From an uncultured Clostridia bacterium (GTDB lineage Bacteria; Bacillota; Clostridia; Christensenellales; Borkfalkiaceae), in the NCBI GenBank assembly GCA_947177495.1, contig CAMWUS010000022.1:1-12587 (forward strand): a stretch of 12,587 nucleotides of DNA. Direction: 5' to 3'. Both the position numbers and the translations under genes were made by a program. A model generated the notes under the pieces. It was not told where the DNA came from. It did not search any database and saw only the letters and a program-made list of their open reading frames with translations. This document shows positions 7,502 to 12,587 of this stretch, piece by piece (position 1 is the first letter of the stretch; every line of letters starts with the position of its first letter).

Positions 7502-7792
7502 ATGGTTAAGATGCGTTTGGTAAGACTCGGCGACAAGAAGTCCCCCGTTTACCGCATCGTGGTCGTAGACGCGCGCAAGGCGGCTACGGGCGAATACATC
7601 GAAAAGATCGGTTACTACGATCCCAAGTCCACGCCCGTTACCCTTACCGTAGACGTCGAAAAGGCGAAGGAATGGCTCGGCAAGGGCGTACAACCCACGG
7701 AGACCGTGAAATCGTTGCTCGTAAAAGCGGGCGCAATCGAACAGTCCAAGAAGCTCAGCCCCGCCAAGACCAAGACGAAGAAAAAGAAGTAA
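7502..7792 (+). CDS. rpsP: Small ribosomal subunit protein bS16
   Basis: S16 binds 16S rRNA early in assembly of the 30S subunit body. The 96-residue protein shows the family core: MVKMRLVRLGDKKSPVYRIVVVDAR at the N-terminus (first strand and KSPxYRIVV motif), the EYIEKIGYYDP block (about 33-43), and PTETVKSLLVKAG (about 66-78). It ends in a lysine-rich tail (KTKTKKKK) that extends past the compact fold. It lies 42 bases after ffh with no terminator between, so it belongs to the ylxM operon. The close ffh-rpsP link couples secretion and ribosome genes, as in Bacillus. Confidence 0.97.
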   Translation: MVKMRLVRLGDKKSPVYRIVVVDARKAATGEYIEKIGYYDPKSTPVTLTVDVEKAKEWLGKGVQPTETVKSLLVKAGAIEQSKKLSPAKTKTKKKK

Positions 7793-7826
7793 TTCGGTCG
7801 CCTTAGTAGCGGAATAAGGAGGAGCT

Positions 7827-8072
7827 ATGTTAGAACTCATCAAGTACATCGTGGAACAGTTCGCTGTTGATAAGGCAAATATCGAATACCGCACGGAGGA
7901 AACGGACGACGAAATTACCGTTACCGTTTTGCTGTCCGATTCCGATATGGGTAAAGTCATCGGCAAACAGGGCAAAATTGCAAAGGCGCTCCGCACCATC
8001 GTGCGTGCCGCAACCCCTAAGGATTCCAAGAAGTATAACGTAGAAATTACCGAGCGCGAAAGCAAAGAGTAA
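7827..8072 (+). CDS. khpA: KH-domain RNA-binding protein KhpA
   Basis: KhpA is a single-KH-domain RNA-binding protein; in streptococci it pairs with KhpB/EloR and affects cell elongation and division. The 81-residue protein is nearly all KH domain, with the RNA-contact loop GKVIGKQGK (42-50) preceded by a beta strand (ITVTVLL) and followed by helix IAKALRTIVRAA. The start is ATG 7827 with AGGAGG at 7817-7822. It follows rpsP by 34 bases and is the last gene of the operon: a strong terminator comes 10 bases after its stop. In many Firmicutes rimM, trmD and rplS would follow; they are absent here. Confidence 0.95.
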   Translation: MLELIKYIVEQFAVDKANIEYRTEETDDEITVTVLLSDSDMGKVIGKQGKIAKALRTIVRAATPKDSKKYNVEITERESKE

Positions 8073-8082
8073 TTTTCTACCC

Positions 8083-8120
8083 AAACAGCCGTGCGCGTTT
8101 TTTGCGCACGGCTGTTTTTT
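8083..8120 (+). terminator. Strong terminator of the ylxM-khpA operon
   Basis: A perfect 12-bp stem, ACAGCCGTGCGC (8085-8096) with GCGCACGGCTGT (8104-8115), a 7-base loop, and T-run continuing to 8120. It faces the SRP RNA gene terminators that come from the other strand. Confidence 0.93.
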
Positions 8121-8150
8121 CGTAAAAATAAAAACCCCGTTTGGGGTTTG
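8121..8150 (-). terminator. Back-up terminator for the SRP RNA gene
   Basis: On the minus strand AAACCCC (8149-8143) pairs with GGGGTTT (8138-8132) over a 4-base loop and is followed by a T-rich tract (TTTTTATTTTT, ending at ~8124). It lies just beyond the T-run that ends the SRP RNA and would catch read-through. Confidence 0.7.
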
Positions 8151-8155
8151 AAATC

Positions 8156-8430
8156 AAAAAAAACTGTGAGGGCTTTTTTTGTTGCCGTATACCGAAGCGG
8201 TAACGCGGTAGGTAACTCCGACAAAGCTACCTTATGGCACACGCACGGCACCGTTTAGTGCTGCTGCATCCCTGCCCTGACACGGTTCGCGGACGCGCGT
8301 TGCATAAGACCTTGTTATCAACATCCCTTTCCGCGTGCGGCCTTCCACACACGACACCGAGAAAAGCGTTCGGCTCTGCTATAGCGGATTGCAGATACAG
8401 GGCACCGCTAACTCCCCGCCTATCACAGCT
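8156..8430 (-). ncRNA. ffs: Large (Bacillus/Clostridium type) SRP RNA
   Basis: This is the RNA of the signal recognition particle, ~270 nt like Bacillus scRNA. Reading the minus strand: the 5' part holds the Alu domain, with two hairpins whose loops can pair (AGCGG at 8409-8405 with CCGCT at 8387-8383), the second closed by TCTGC (8395-8391) and GCAGA (8379-8375). A long helix 5 follows, for example CTTATG with CATAAG. Domain IV is diagnostic: GTCAGG, stem GCA, tetraloop GGGA (8272-8269), stem TGC, then AGCAGC, the asymmetric loop bound by the Ffh M domain. The 5' CTGTGA (8428-8423) and 3' TCACAG (8169-8164) close the molecule, and eight T follow (8163-8156), so the terminal helix doubles as terminator. 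Exact ends are inferred. Its protein partners Ffh and FtsY are in the same window. Confidence 0.93.
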
Positions 8431-8435
8431 TATAC

Positions 8436-8464
8436 AGTATAACCCAAAATGGGAAAATAATCAA
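8436..8464 (-). promoter_or_regulatory. Promoter of the SRP RNA gene
   Basis: On the minus strand: -35 TTGATT (8464-8459), 17-base spacer, -10 TATACT (8441-8436). The RNA start predicted 6-7 bases on (8430/8429) coincides with the 5' base of the terminal helix of the RNA, which supports both calls. Confidence 0.85.
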
Positions 8465-8480
8465 GCAAAAAGTTTAAGTT

Positions 8481-8520
8481 CACAAAATTTCTTTGCTTGG
8501 CGCGCAAAGAAATTTTCGTG
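8481..8520. repeat. Long AT-rich inverted repeat upstream of the SRP RNA promoter
   Basis: AAAATTTCTTTGC (8484-8496) is a perfect 13-base inverted match to 8504-8516, with a 7-base loop; CAC and GTG extend it past one bulge. No T-run follows on either strand, so it is not a standard terminator. It lies 17 bases upstream of the SRP RNA -35 box and could bind a regulator, or be part of the repeat-rich spacer. Confidence 0.6.
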
Positions 8521-8524
8521 ATTT

Positions 8525-8617
8525 GAGGGAAACCGCGTCTGCACGCGCTTTGCGCTAACAGCCGAGTATTTCCCTCTGCGGGCGAATTTTTAGGGCGCAC
8601 GATATACTTCGCCCGCA
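8525..8617. repeat. Pair of adjacent inverted repeats in the SRP RNA-aspS spacer
   Basis: GAGGGAAA (8525-8532) pairs with TTTCCCTC (8569-8576), enclosing small GC-rich hairpins (GCGT/ACGC). Directly next to it, TGCGGGCGAA (8577-8586) is a perfect 10-base inverted match to 8608-8617 over a 21-base loop. No open frame here looks like a protein. Function unknown. Confidence 0.5.
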
Positions 8618-8631
8618 TTCACCCTTCCTGT

Positions 8632-8798
8632 ATAAGTCGAATGAGTTCGACAAATGCTGTCCCGCAGTGGCGGGTTTCTAACGCCACCAAGGGAGAGTGG
8701 CGTTTCGGTCACGCTCACATCCCGCTCGCTTAGTTCGCCTTGTGCACACAACCCGCAGGGTTGTTGTGCATAACGCAAGGCTCACCCCACCTCGCGGA
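8632..8798 (+). repeat. Structured intergenic element, copy 2 (expanded)
   Basis: It has the same architecture as copy 1 (4621-4678). Hairpin A: GTCGAA (8636-8641), loop TGAG, TTCGAC (8646-8651). Core: AAATGCTGTCCCGCAG (8652-8667), identical in all 16 bases. Outer pair CCGC (8662-8665) with GCGG (8794-8797), inner GTGG (8667-8670) with CCAC (8787-8790), ending in the shared CCTCGCGGA. Relative to copy 1 about 110 bases are added inside hairpin B. These hold further hairpins: 8667-8687 (an alternative to the GTGG pairing), about 8697-8718, and a long one at 8737-8781 (GCCTTG/CAAGGC plus a 12-bp inner stem with one bulge). It lies between divergently transcribed SRP RNA and aspS. Confidence 0.65.
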
Positions 8799-8840
8799 GA
8801 GGATTGTAACGAAGGGCGTGCGCCACTTCGTAAAAATTAC

Positions 8841-8869
8841 TTGACTTATTTAATAGAAAGGAATACAAT
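8841..8869 (+). promoter_or_regulatory. Sigma-A promoter of aspS
   Basis: TTGACT (8841-8846), 17-base spacer, TACAAT (8864-8869). The predicted RNA start near 8876 leaves a leader of about 22 bases, too short for a T-box or other riboswitch. The preceding GTAAAAATTAC resembles the bases ahead of the ylxM promoter. Confidence 0.85.
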
Positions 8870-8888
8870 AAAAACAACTTACATTCGT

Positions 8889-8892
8889 GGAG
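8889..8892 (+). promoter_or_regulatory. Ribosome binding site fixing the aspS start
   Basis: GGAG lies 6 bases before ATG 8899. An in-frame GTG at 8887 would add four residues but overlaps this site and has no upstream ribosome binding site, so ATG 8899 is chosen. Confidence 0.75.
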
Positions 8893-8898
8893 CGACAT

Positions 8899-10656
8899 AT
8901 GTTTTACAGAACGCATCATTGTAACGAACTGCGCGCGGAGGACGCGGGCAAGCAGGTAAAAATATCGGGCTGGTTGGATTCCAAGCGCGACAAGGGCGGC
9001 GTGCTTTTCGCGGTCCTTCGCGACTTCTACGGCACGACGCAGGTGGTGGCAACGGAAGAGCCTTGTCTTTCCGCTCTGCGCGAAATTCCCACCGAGTCTA
9101 CCGTGTCGGTAGAGGGGAAGGTAGTTTTGCGCTCCGCGCCCAACGATAAAATTGCAACGGGGCTCATCGAAATTATTCCCGAAAAGGTGGAAGTGCTCGG
9201 ACGGCGTACCGTTCAGGCATTGCCCTTCGAGGTCTCCCATTCCACGGAGGCGGGCGAGGACGCGCGACTGAGATACCGTTTCCTCGACCTGCGCAACAGC
9301 GAAGTGCGCGACAAAATCGTATTGCGCGCGCAGATCATTGCCGACTTGCGCCGCCTTATGACAGAGCGCGGGTTCACCGAAATTTCCACGCCCATTTTAA
9401 CGAGTTCTTCGCCCGAAGGCGCGCGCGACTACATCGTGCCCAGCCGTATTTATCCCGGCGAGTTTTATGCGCTTCCCCAAGCACCGCAACAGTACAAACA
9501 GCTTTTAATGTGCTCGGGGTTCGATAAGTATTTCCAAATCGCGCCCTGCTTCCGCGACGAGGACGCCCGCGCCGACCGTTCGCCCGGCGAGTTCTATCAG
9601 CTCGATATCGAAATGGCGTTCGCTACCCAAGAGGACGTGTTCGCCGTGCTCGAAGAAGTGCTCCCGCCCGTGTTCGCGAAATATTCGGGTTGGGAAGCGG
9701 ACAAGCCTCCTTTCAAGCGTATTCCTTACCTCGAAGCGCTCGAAACCTACGGCTCGGATAAGCCCGATTTGCGCAACCCGCTCATTATAAAAGATATTAC
9801 CGACGTCATGCAGGGCTGCGGGTTTGCCGCGCTCGAAGGCAAGCGGGTAAAGGCGATTGCGGTAAACGGCGTAAACGTTCCGCGCAAGTGGATCGATAAA
9901 ACGGCGGAAGAATTTAAAATCAAAACGGAAGGCGGCGTCATGTTCTGGTGGAAGTTGGACGAGAACGGCGTACCCGCAGGAGGCATTTCCAAATTCGTTG
10001 CCGACAGAAGCGATAAGCTGGGCAAAATCCTCGGGCTTGAAAAGGGCGCGTTTGTGGCGGTCGTCGCCGAAGATAAGCTCACCGCAGTGCAAAAGCGCGC
10101 GGGGATACTACGCACCATGCTCGGTAACGGGTTGGAGCTTTGCGAAAAGGGCGTGTACCGTTTCTGCTGGATCGTCGATTTCCCCATGTACGAAATCGGC
10201 GAAGAGAGCGGCGAACTCGAATTCTGCCACAATCCTTTCTCCATGCCGCAGGGCGGTATGAAAGCGCTTGAAGAGCAAGACCCGCTCGAAGTGCTCGCCT
10301 ATCAGTACGATATTGTGTGCAACGGCGTAGAGCTTTCCTCGGGCGCGGTGAGAAACCACGACCCCGAAATTATGCTTAAAGCGTTCTCGATCGTAGGCTT
10401 AGGCAAAGAGGAAGTTGTAAAGAAATTCCCCGCGCTCTACCACGCGTTCGAATTCGGTGCGCCTCCCCACGCGGGCGTTGCTCCCGGTGTGGACAGAATG
10501 GTCATGCTCATTTCCGATACGGTGAATATCCGCGAAGTTATCGCGTTCCCCATGAACGCAAAGGCGCGCGACTTGCTCATGAACGCGCCCTCGCCCGTGG
10601 AGCAAAAGCAGACCGACGACGTGCATATCCAAGTTGTAAAACCTAAAAAAGCATAA
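8899..10656 (+). CDS. aspS: Aspartyl-tRNA synthetase
   Basis: AspRS charges tRNA-Asp in the cytoplasm. The 585-residue protein has an N-terminal OB-fold anticodon-binding domain (about 15-105, with SGWLDSKRDKGGVLF), a class II catalytic domain from about 135, and the bacterial insertion (GAD) domain at about 290-420. Motif 2 is FRDEDARADRSPGEFYQLD (218-236); motif 3 is GAPPHAGVAPGVDRM (520-534). HNPFSMPQGG (444-453) and ELSSGAVRNH (478-487) match the AspRS form I associate with alphaproteobacteria; Bacillus-type enzymes have ELGGGS at the latter site and QPEFTQ in motif 2. Residue 32 is Lys in RDKGG, where E. coli has Leu and tRNA-Asn-mischarging enzymes often have His, so its tRNA specificity cannot be read off. 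It has its own promoter and terminator. Confidence 0.96.
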   Translation: MFYRTHHCNELRAEDAGKQVKISGWLDSKRDKGGVLFAVLRDFYGTTQVVATEEPCLSALREIPTESTVSVEGKVVLRSAPNDKIATGLIEIIPEKVEVLGRRTVQALPFEVSHSTEAGEDARLRYRFLDLRNSEVRDKIVLRAQIIADLRRLMTERGFTEISTPILTSSSPEGARDYIVPSRIYPGEFYALPQAPQQYKQLLMCSGFDKYFQIAPCFRDEDARADRSPGEFYQLDIEMAFATQEDVFAVLEEVLPPVFAKYSGWEADKPPFKRIPYLEALETYGSDKPDLRNPLIIKDITDVMQGCGFAALEGKRVKAIAVNGVNVPRKWIDKTAEEFKIKTEGGVMFWWKLDENGVPAGGISKFVADRSDKLGKILGLEKGAFVAVVAEDKLTAVQKRAGILRTMLGNGLELCEKGVYRFCWIVDFPMYEIGEESGELEFCHNPFSMPQGGMKALEEQDPLEVLAYQYDIVCNGVELSSGAVRNHDPEIMLKAFSIVGLGKEEVVKKFPALYHAFEFGAPPHAGVAPGVDRMVMLISDTVNIREVIAFPMNAKARDLLMNAPSPVEQKQTDDVHIQVVKPKKA

Positions 10657-10660
10657 CGAT

Positions 10661-10687
10661 AAAAACGCTGCCGCGGCAGCGTTTTTT
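10661..10687 (+). terminator. Terminator of aspS
   Basis: AACGCTGC and GCAGCGTT form a perfect stem around CGCG, with A-run before and six T after (10682-10687), starting a few bases after the aspS stop. The stem is symmetric with A-run on the left, so it could also act on the other strand. Confidence 0.93.
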
Positions 10688-10693
10688 CATGCC

Positions 10694-10722
10694 TTGACAA
10701 ACGGTATGCGAGATAGTATAAT
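10694..10722 (+). promoter_or_regulatory. Sigma-A promoter of the surface-protein gene
   Basis: A perfect consensus: TTGACA (10694-10699), 17-base spacer, TATAAT (10717-10722). It begins 6 bases after the aspS terminator. RNA start near 10729 leaves about 11 bases before GTG 10740, with the AGGAG ribosome binding site (10730-10734) close to the RNA 5' end, as at ylxM. Confidence 0.9.
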
Positions 10723-10739
10723 GAACAAAAGGAGCGCAC

Positions 10740-12587
10740 GTGAAAAAGAAGAGAGTAATCATCGGAATATCGGTCGCGGCGGTTTTGGCGGTTTGCGCGG
10801 TAGTGCTTGGCGTCGTTTTCGGCGTGCGCGCAAAAAAACCAACCCGCGAGCACGAATACGACTTTACCGCTATTACTTGGGAATGGGAAGGAGACGAGCA
10901 AGCGCAAGCGCGCGTGCAATGCGCTTGCGGCGAAACGCTAATACTGCAAACGGGAATTACCCAAAAAACGATTTTGCCCGCCACCTGCGAAGACGCGGGA
11001 CGCGCGCTTATCACGGCGAAGTTTACGGCAAACGGCACGGAGTATTCCGACGAAAAACAAGTAGAATTGCCCGCGTTGGGGCACGATTTCGACTATACGG
11101 CAATTTTGTGGAATTGGGACGAAGACGCCCTGACAGCGAGTGCAAATATTCCTTGCAAGCGCGGGGATCATACGCTTACTTTAACGCCCGATATCGACGA
11201 AGAAATTTTACTTGAACCCGCTTGCGAGAGTGAGGGAAGCGCACTCTATACGGCGCGGCTCATTTCGGGTGAGCAGGAATACACCGATACGAGCTCGCGT
11301 AAATTACCTGCCTTGGGGCATGACTATAATTCCGAGTTTCAATGGGAAACCGATTGGTCTGCGGCGACATTGTACCTTGTCTGCAAGCGCGAATGCGGAA
11401 AAACGCATTCCGAACGCGTAAAGTCGGTTTTCAGCCATGTGGACGCTACTTGCGAGAAAAACGGAATCGATACCCACACCGTAAGAACAACTTACGACGG
11501 AAAGCCGTTCGAGGAAGCGCACGGAAGAGTAATTCCTGCATCGGGGCACGACTACGATTATGCCGCGGCGGAGTGGTTGTGGGACGGTTTGGACGTAAAA
11601 GCGGTCGTGCGGTGCAAACGGGACAGCAACCATTCTTTGCAAATCGAAACGGAAATTCAAGTGGAAGTATTAAAACAACCCGCTTGCGAGGAAGAGGGCG
11701 AAAGGCGGTACACGGCGGTATTCCAAAGAGAAGGAAACAGCTATTCCGACGGGAAATCATTTATTATCCCCGCCTTAGGGCACGCCTACGCGAAAGTAGA
11801 GTTTTGGAATAACGATGCGCACGAGGTGGATTGCACAAGGTGCGAGTATCATGGATTCGATGCGCACGAAAACGACGATAATAAGATTTGCACGCTCTGC
11901 GGCGTGAGTACTTGGCTTTATTACACCGATGGAGCCACGGGCAGTGCTACGGTCACGGTTAGCGCATATTCGGACGAGGAGTCGGGATACGACCGCAGTA
12001 TTACGAAAATCGTCATTCCCCATAGATATTATAATAACGGAACTGTGGCTTCGATAGAAGGGCTTTATTTTGCAGATTGCGACACACTTGAAAGTGTAGA
12101 ACTTCCCGAGGGAATCAATCGAATTTCCTCAGGCGCCTTTTGGGGTTGCGCCTCGCTTACCGAAATCAATTTGCCTTCCACGATAACTCGTATCGACGAA
12201 TATGCGTTTGCAAATTGCACCTTACTTGTTTCAAATGAATTGCCGAGCGGGTTGCAATCAATCGGCAACTATGCGTTTCAGGATTGCAAATCGTTCACTG
12301 AAATTACGATTCCGAATACTGTTATGGAAATCGGGGGATATGCGTTTAACTTTTGCGACAAGTTGAAAAAAGTTGTATTTAACGGTGAACTTGAAAAGCT
12401 CGAAGATTTCGTATTTATAGGATGCGTGTCCCTCACGGACGTTATGCTTCCGCGTGGATTGAAAGAAATCGGGCGATATGCGTTTGCCAACTGTAGTTCT
12501 CTTGTCGAAATTAATTTGCCTTCCACTTTAACGTATATCGACGAAAGTGCGTTTACTGTATGCACCTCACTCGCTTCAATCAAACTG
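10740..12587 (+). CDS. Large surface protein: signal/anchor, four ~78-residue repeats, BspA-type leucine-rich repeats (partial at right edge)
   Basis: This 616-codon open frame has no stop before the window ends, so the 3' part is missing. The start is GTG 10740 with AGGAG at 10730-10734. Residues 2-5 are KKKR, followed by a hydrophobic segment (6-29) acting as signal peptide or membrane anchor; VRA at 29-31 could be a cleavage site, and there is no proper lipobox around C19. Residues 38-347 are four divergent repeats, each from a GHDY-like start through a W-x-W patch, a Cys region, [PA]xCExxG, a Y-rich strand and a final LPALG. Residues 365-388 carry two CxxC pairs. From about 434 on come ~23-residue leucine-rich repeats of the BspA type (for example SLTEINLPSTITRIDEYAFANC). 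Such proteins are usually exported and bind host or other surfaces; the ligand here cannot be told. Confidence 0.88.
   Translation, partial: MKKKRVIIGISVAAVLAVCAVVLGVVFGVRAKKPTREHEYDFTAITWEWEGDEQAQARVQCACGETLILQTGITQKTILPATCEDAGRALITAKFTANGTEYSDEKQVELPALGHDFDYTAILWNWDEDALTASANIPCKRGDHTLTLTPDIDEEILLEPACESEGSALYTARLISGEQEYTDTSSRKLPALGHDYNSEFQWETDWSAATLYLVCKRECGKTHSERVKSVFSHVDATCEKNGIDTHTVRTTYDGKPFEEAHGRVIPASGHDYDYAAAEWLWDGLDVKAVVRCKRDSNHSLQIETEIQVEVLKQPACEEEGERRYTAVFQREGNSYSDGKSFIIPALGHAYAKVEFWNNDAHEVDCTRCEYHGFDAHENDDNKICTLCGVSTWLYYTDGATGSATVTVSAYSDEESGYDRSITKIVIPHRYYNNGTVASIEGLYFADCDTLESVELPEGINRISSGAFWGCASLTEINLPSTITRIDEYAFANCTLLVSNELPSGLQSIGNYAFQDCKSFTEITIPNTVMEIGGYAFNFCDKLKKVVFNGELEKLEDFVFIGCVSLTDVMLPRGLKEIGRYAFANCSSLVEINLPSTLTYIDESAFTVCTSLASIKL
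10851..11780 (+). repeat. Four in-frame ~78-codon repeats in the surface protein
   Basis: Units at 10851-11081, 11082-11318, 11319-11546 and 11547-11780. Each starts at His of H-[ED]-[YF] and ends in LPALG, LPALG, IPASG and IPALG respectively. Shared landmarks are an early aromatic pair (WEWE, WNWD, WETD, WLWD), a Cys near position 24 and a second in [AP][TA]CE about 22-24 residues later. The DNA copies are strongly diverged, so the repeats are old. A fifth partial unit begins at H348 and turns into the CxxC linker. Confidence 0.85.
12039..12587 (+). repeat. BspA-type leucine-rich repeat array (continues past the edge)
   Basis: About eight units of 22-24 codons with the pattern A-F-x-x-C-x-x-L-x-x-[IV]-x-[LI]-P-x-x-[LIV]-x-x-I. 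Examples are SSGAFWGCASLTEINLPS and GRYAFANCSSLVEINLPS. Two units share nearly the same DNA word (gaaat-aatttgccttccac near 12164-12181 and 12508-12526), hinting at recent exchange between units. Confidence 0.85.

Larger units (their letters stand above)
8431..8898. other. Gene-free spacer between the SRP RNA gene and aspS
   Basis: Nothing coding is convincing here: the short open frames on both strands have no ribosome binding site and cut across inverted repeats. The spacer holds the SRP RNA promoter at its left end, a run of inverted repeats (8481-8617), the expanded structured element (8632-8798), a further hairpin ACGAAG/CTTCGT (8809-8831, inner GGC/GCC), and the aspS promoter at its right end. 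I find no T-box, tRNA, RNase P RNA or CRISPR array. Confidence 0.7.

Noticed and set aside
7481..8251. 256-codon minus-strand frame
   Set aside because: Crosses rpsP, khpA and two terminators in antisense, with no family resemblance.
8234..8521. 95-codon plus-strand frame
   Set aside because: It covers the SRP RNA gene in antisense; the RNA signature explains the sequence.
8521..8545. T-box-like GAGGGAAACCGCG upstream of aspS
   Set aside because: The TGG that pairs with the tRNA end is missing, no specifier stem is seen, and the aspS promoter lies ~300 bases downstream, leaving a ~22-base leader.
8430..8778. Two short minus-strand frames in the SRP RNA-aspS spacer
   Set aside because: They translate inverted repeats, lack ribosome binding sites and resemble no protein.
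8470..8835. RNase P RNA, tmRNA or 6S RNA in the hairpin-rich spacer
   Set aside because: None of the conserved cores I know (for example the GAGGAAAGTCC block of RNase P) is present on either strand.
10694..11215. 173-codon plus-strand frame starting in the promoter region
   Set aside because: It begins inside the -35 box and reads Arg-rich; the GTG 10740 frame has signal, repeats and ribosome binding site.

Overview
This window looks like a chromosomal core region of a low-to-mid GC Gram-positive bacterium of the class Clostridia, probably an uncultured gut-type lineage. The evidence is the gene order plsX-rnc-smc-ftsY-ylxM-ffh-rpsP-khpA, strong AGGAGG ribosome binding sites, a large Bacillus/Clostridium-type SRP RNA with an Alu domain, consensus sigma-A promoters, and a BspA-type leucine-rich repeat surface protein. 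Any finer taxonomic placement is a guess.

Layout. Bases 3-4523 hold the tail of plsX, then rnc and smc, each overlapping its neighbour by a few bases. A 180-base spacer (4524-4703) with several hairpins precedes ftsY. A terminator and an overlapping terminator/promoter junction (5607-5714) separate ftsY from the ylxM-ffh-rpsP-khpA unit, which ends at a strong terminator (8083-8120). The SRP RNA gene lies on the minus strand (about 8156-8430) with its own promoter, convergent with khpA. A gene-free, hairpin-rich stretch follows (8470-8835). Then come aspS with its own promoter and terminator, and finally a large cell-surface gene that runs off the right edge.

How the genes work together. FtsY (receptor), Ffh (SRP protein), YlxM (SRP-associated helix-turn-helix protein) and the SRP RNA are all present within 3.8 kb, so the co-translational targeting machinery is encoded almost completely in one place. 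The usual rpsP-khpA-rimM-trmD-rplS string is cut after khpA, where the SRP RNA gene sits. RNase III, S16 and KhpA add RNA processing, ribosome assembly and RNA binding; SMC organises the chromosome.

Main observations for follow-up. (1) Two intergenic copies (4621-4678 and 8632-8798) share an invariant 16-base core flanked by hairpins; the first hairpin shows compensatory base-pair changes, which suggests a structured dispersed element of unknown kind. (2) The SRP RNA gene is located next to the ffh operon. (3) RNase III has Asn where a catalytic metal-binding Asp is expected. (4) AspRS is of the type I associate with alphaproteobacteria rather than with Bacillus. (5) Promoters sit so close to start codons that leaders of about 10 bases are predicted, with the ribosome binding site near the RNA 5' end. 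(6) The surface protein has four divergent ~78-residue repeats ahead of its leucine-rich repeats.
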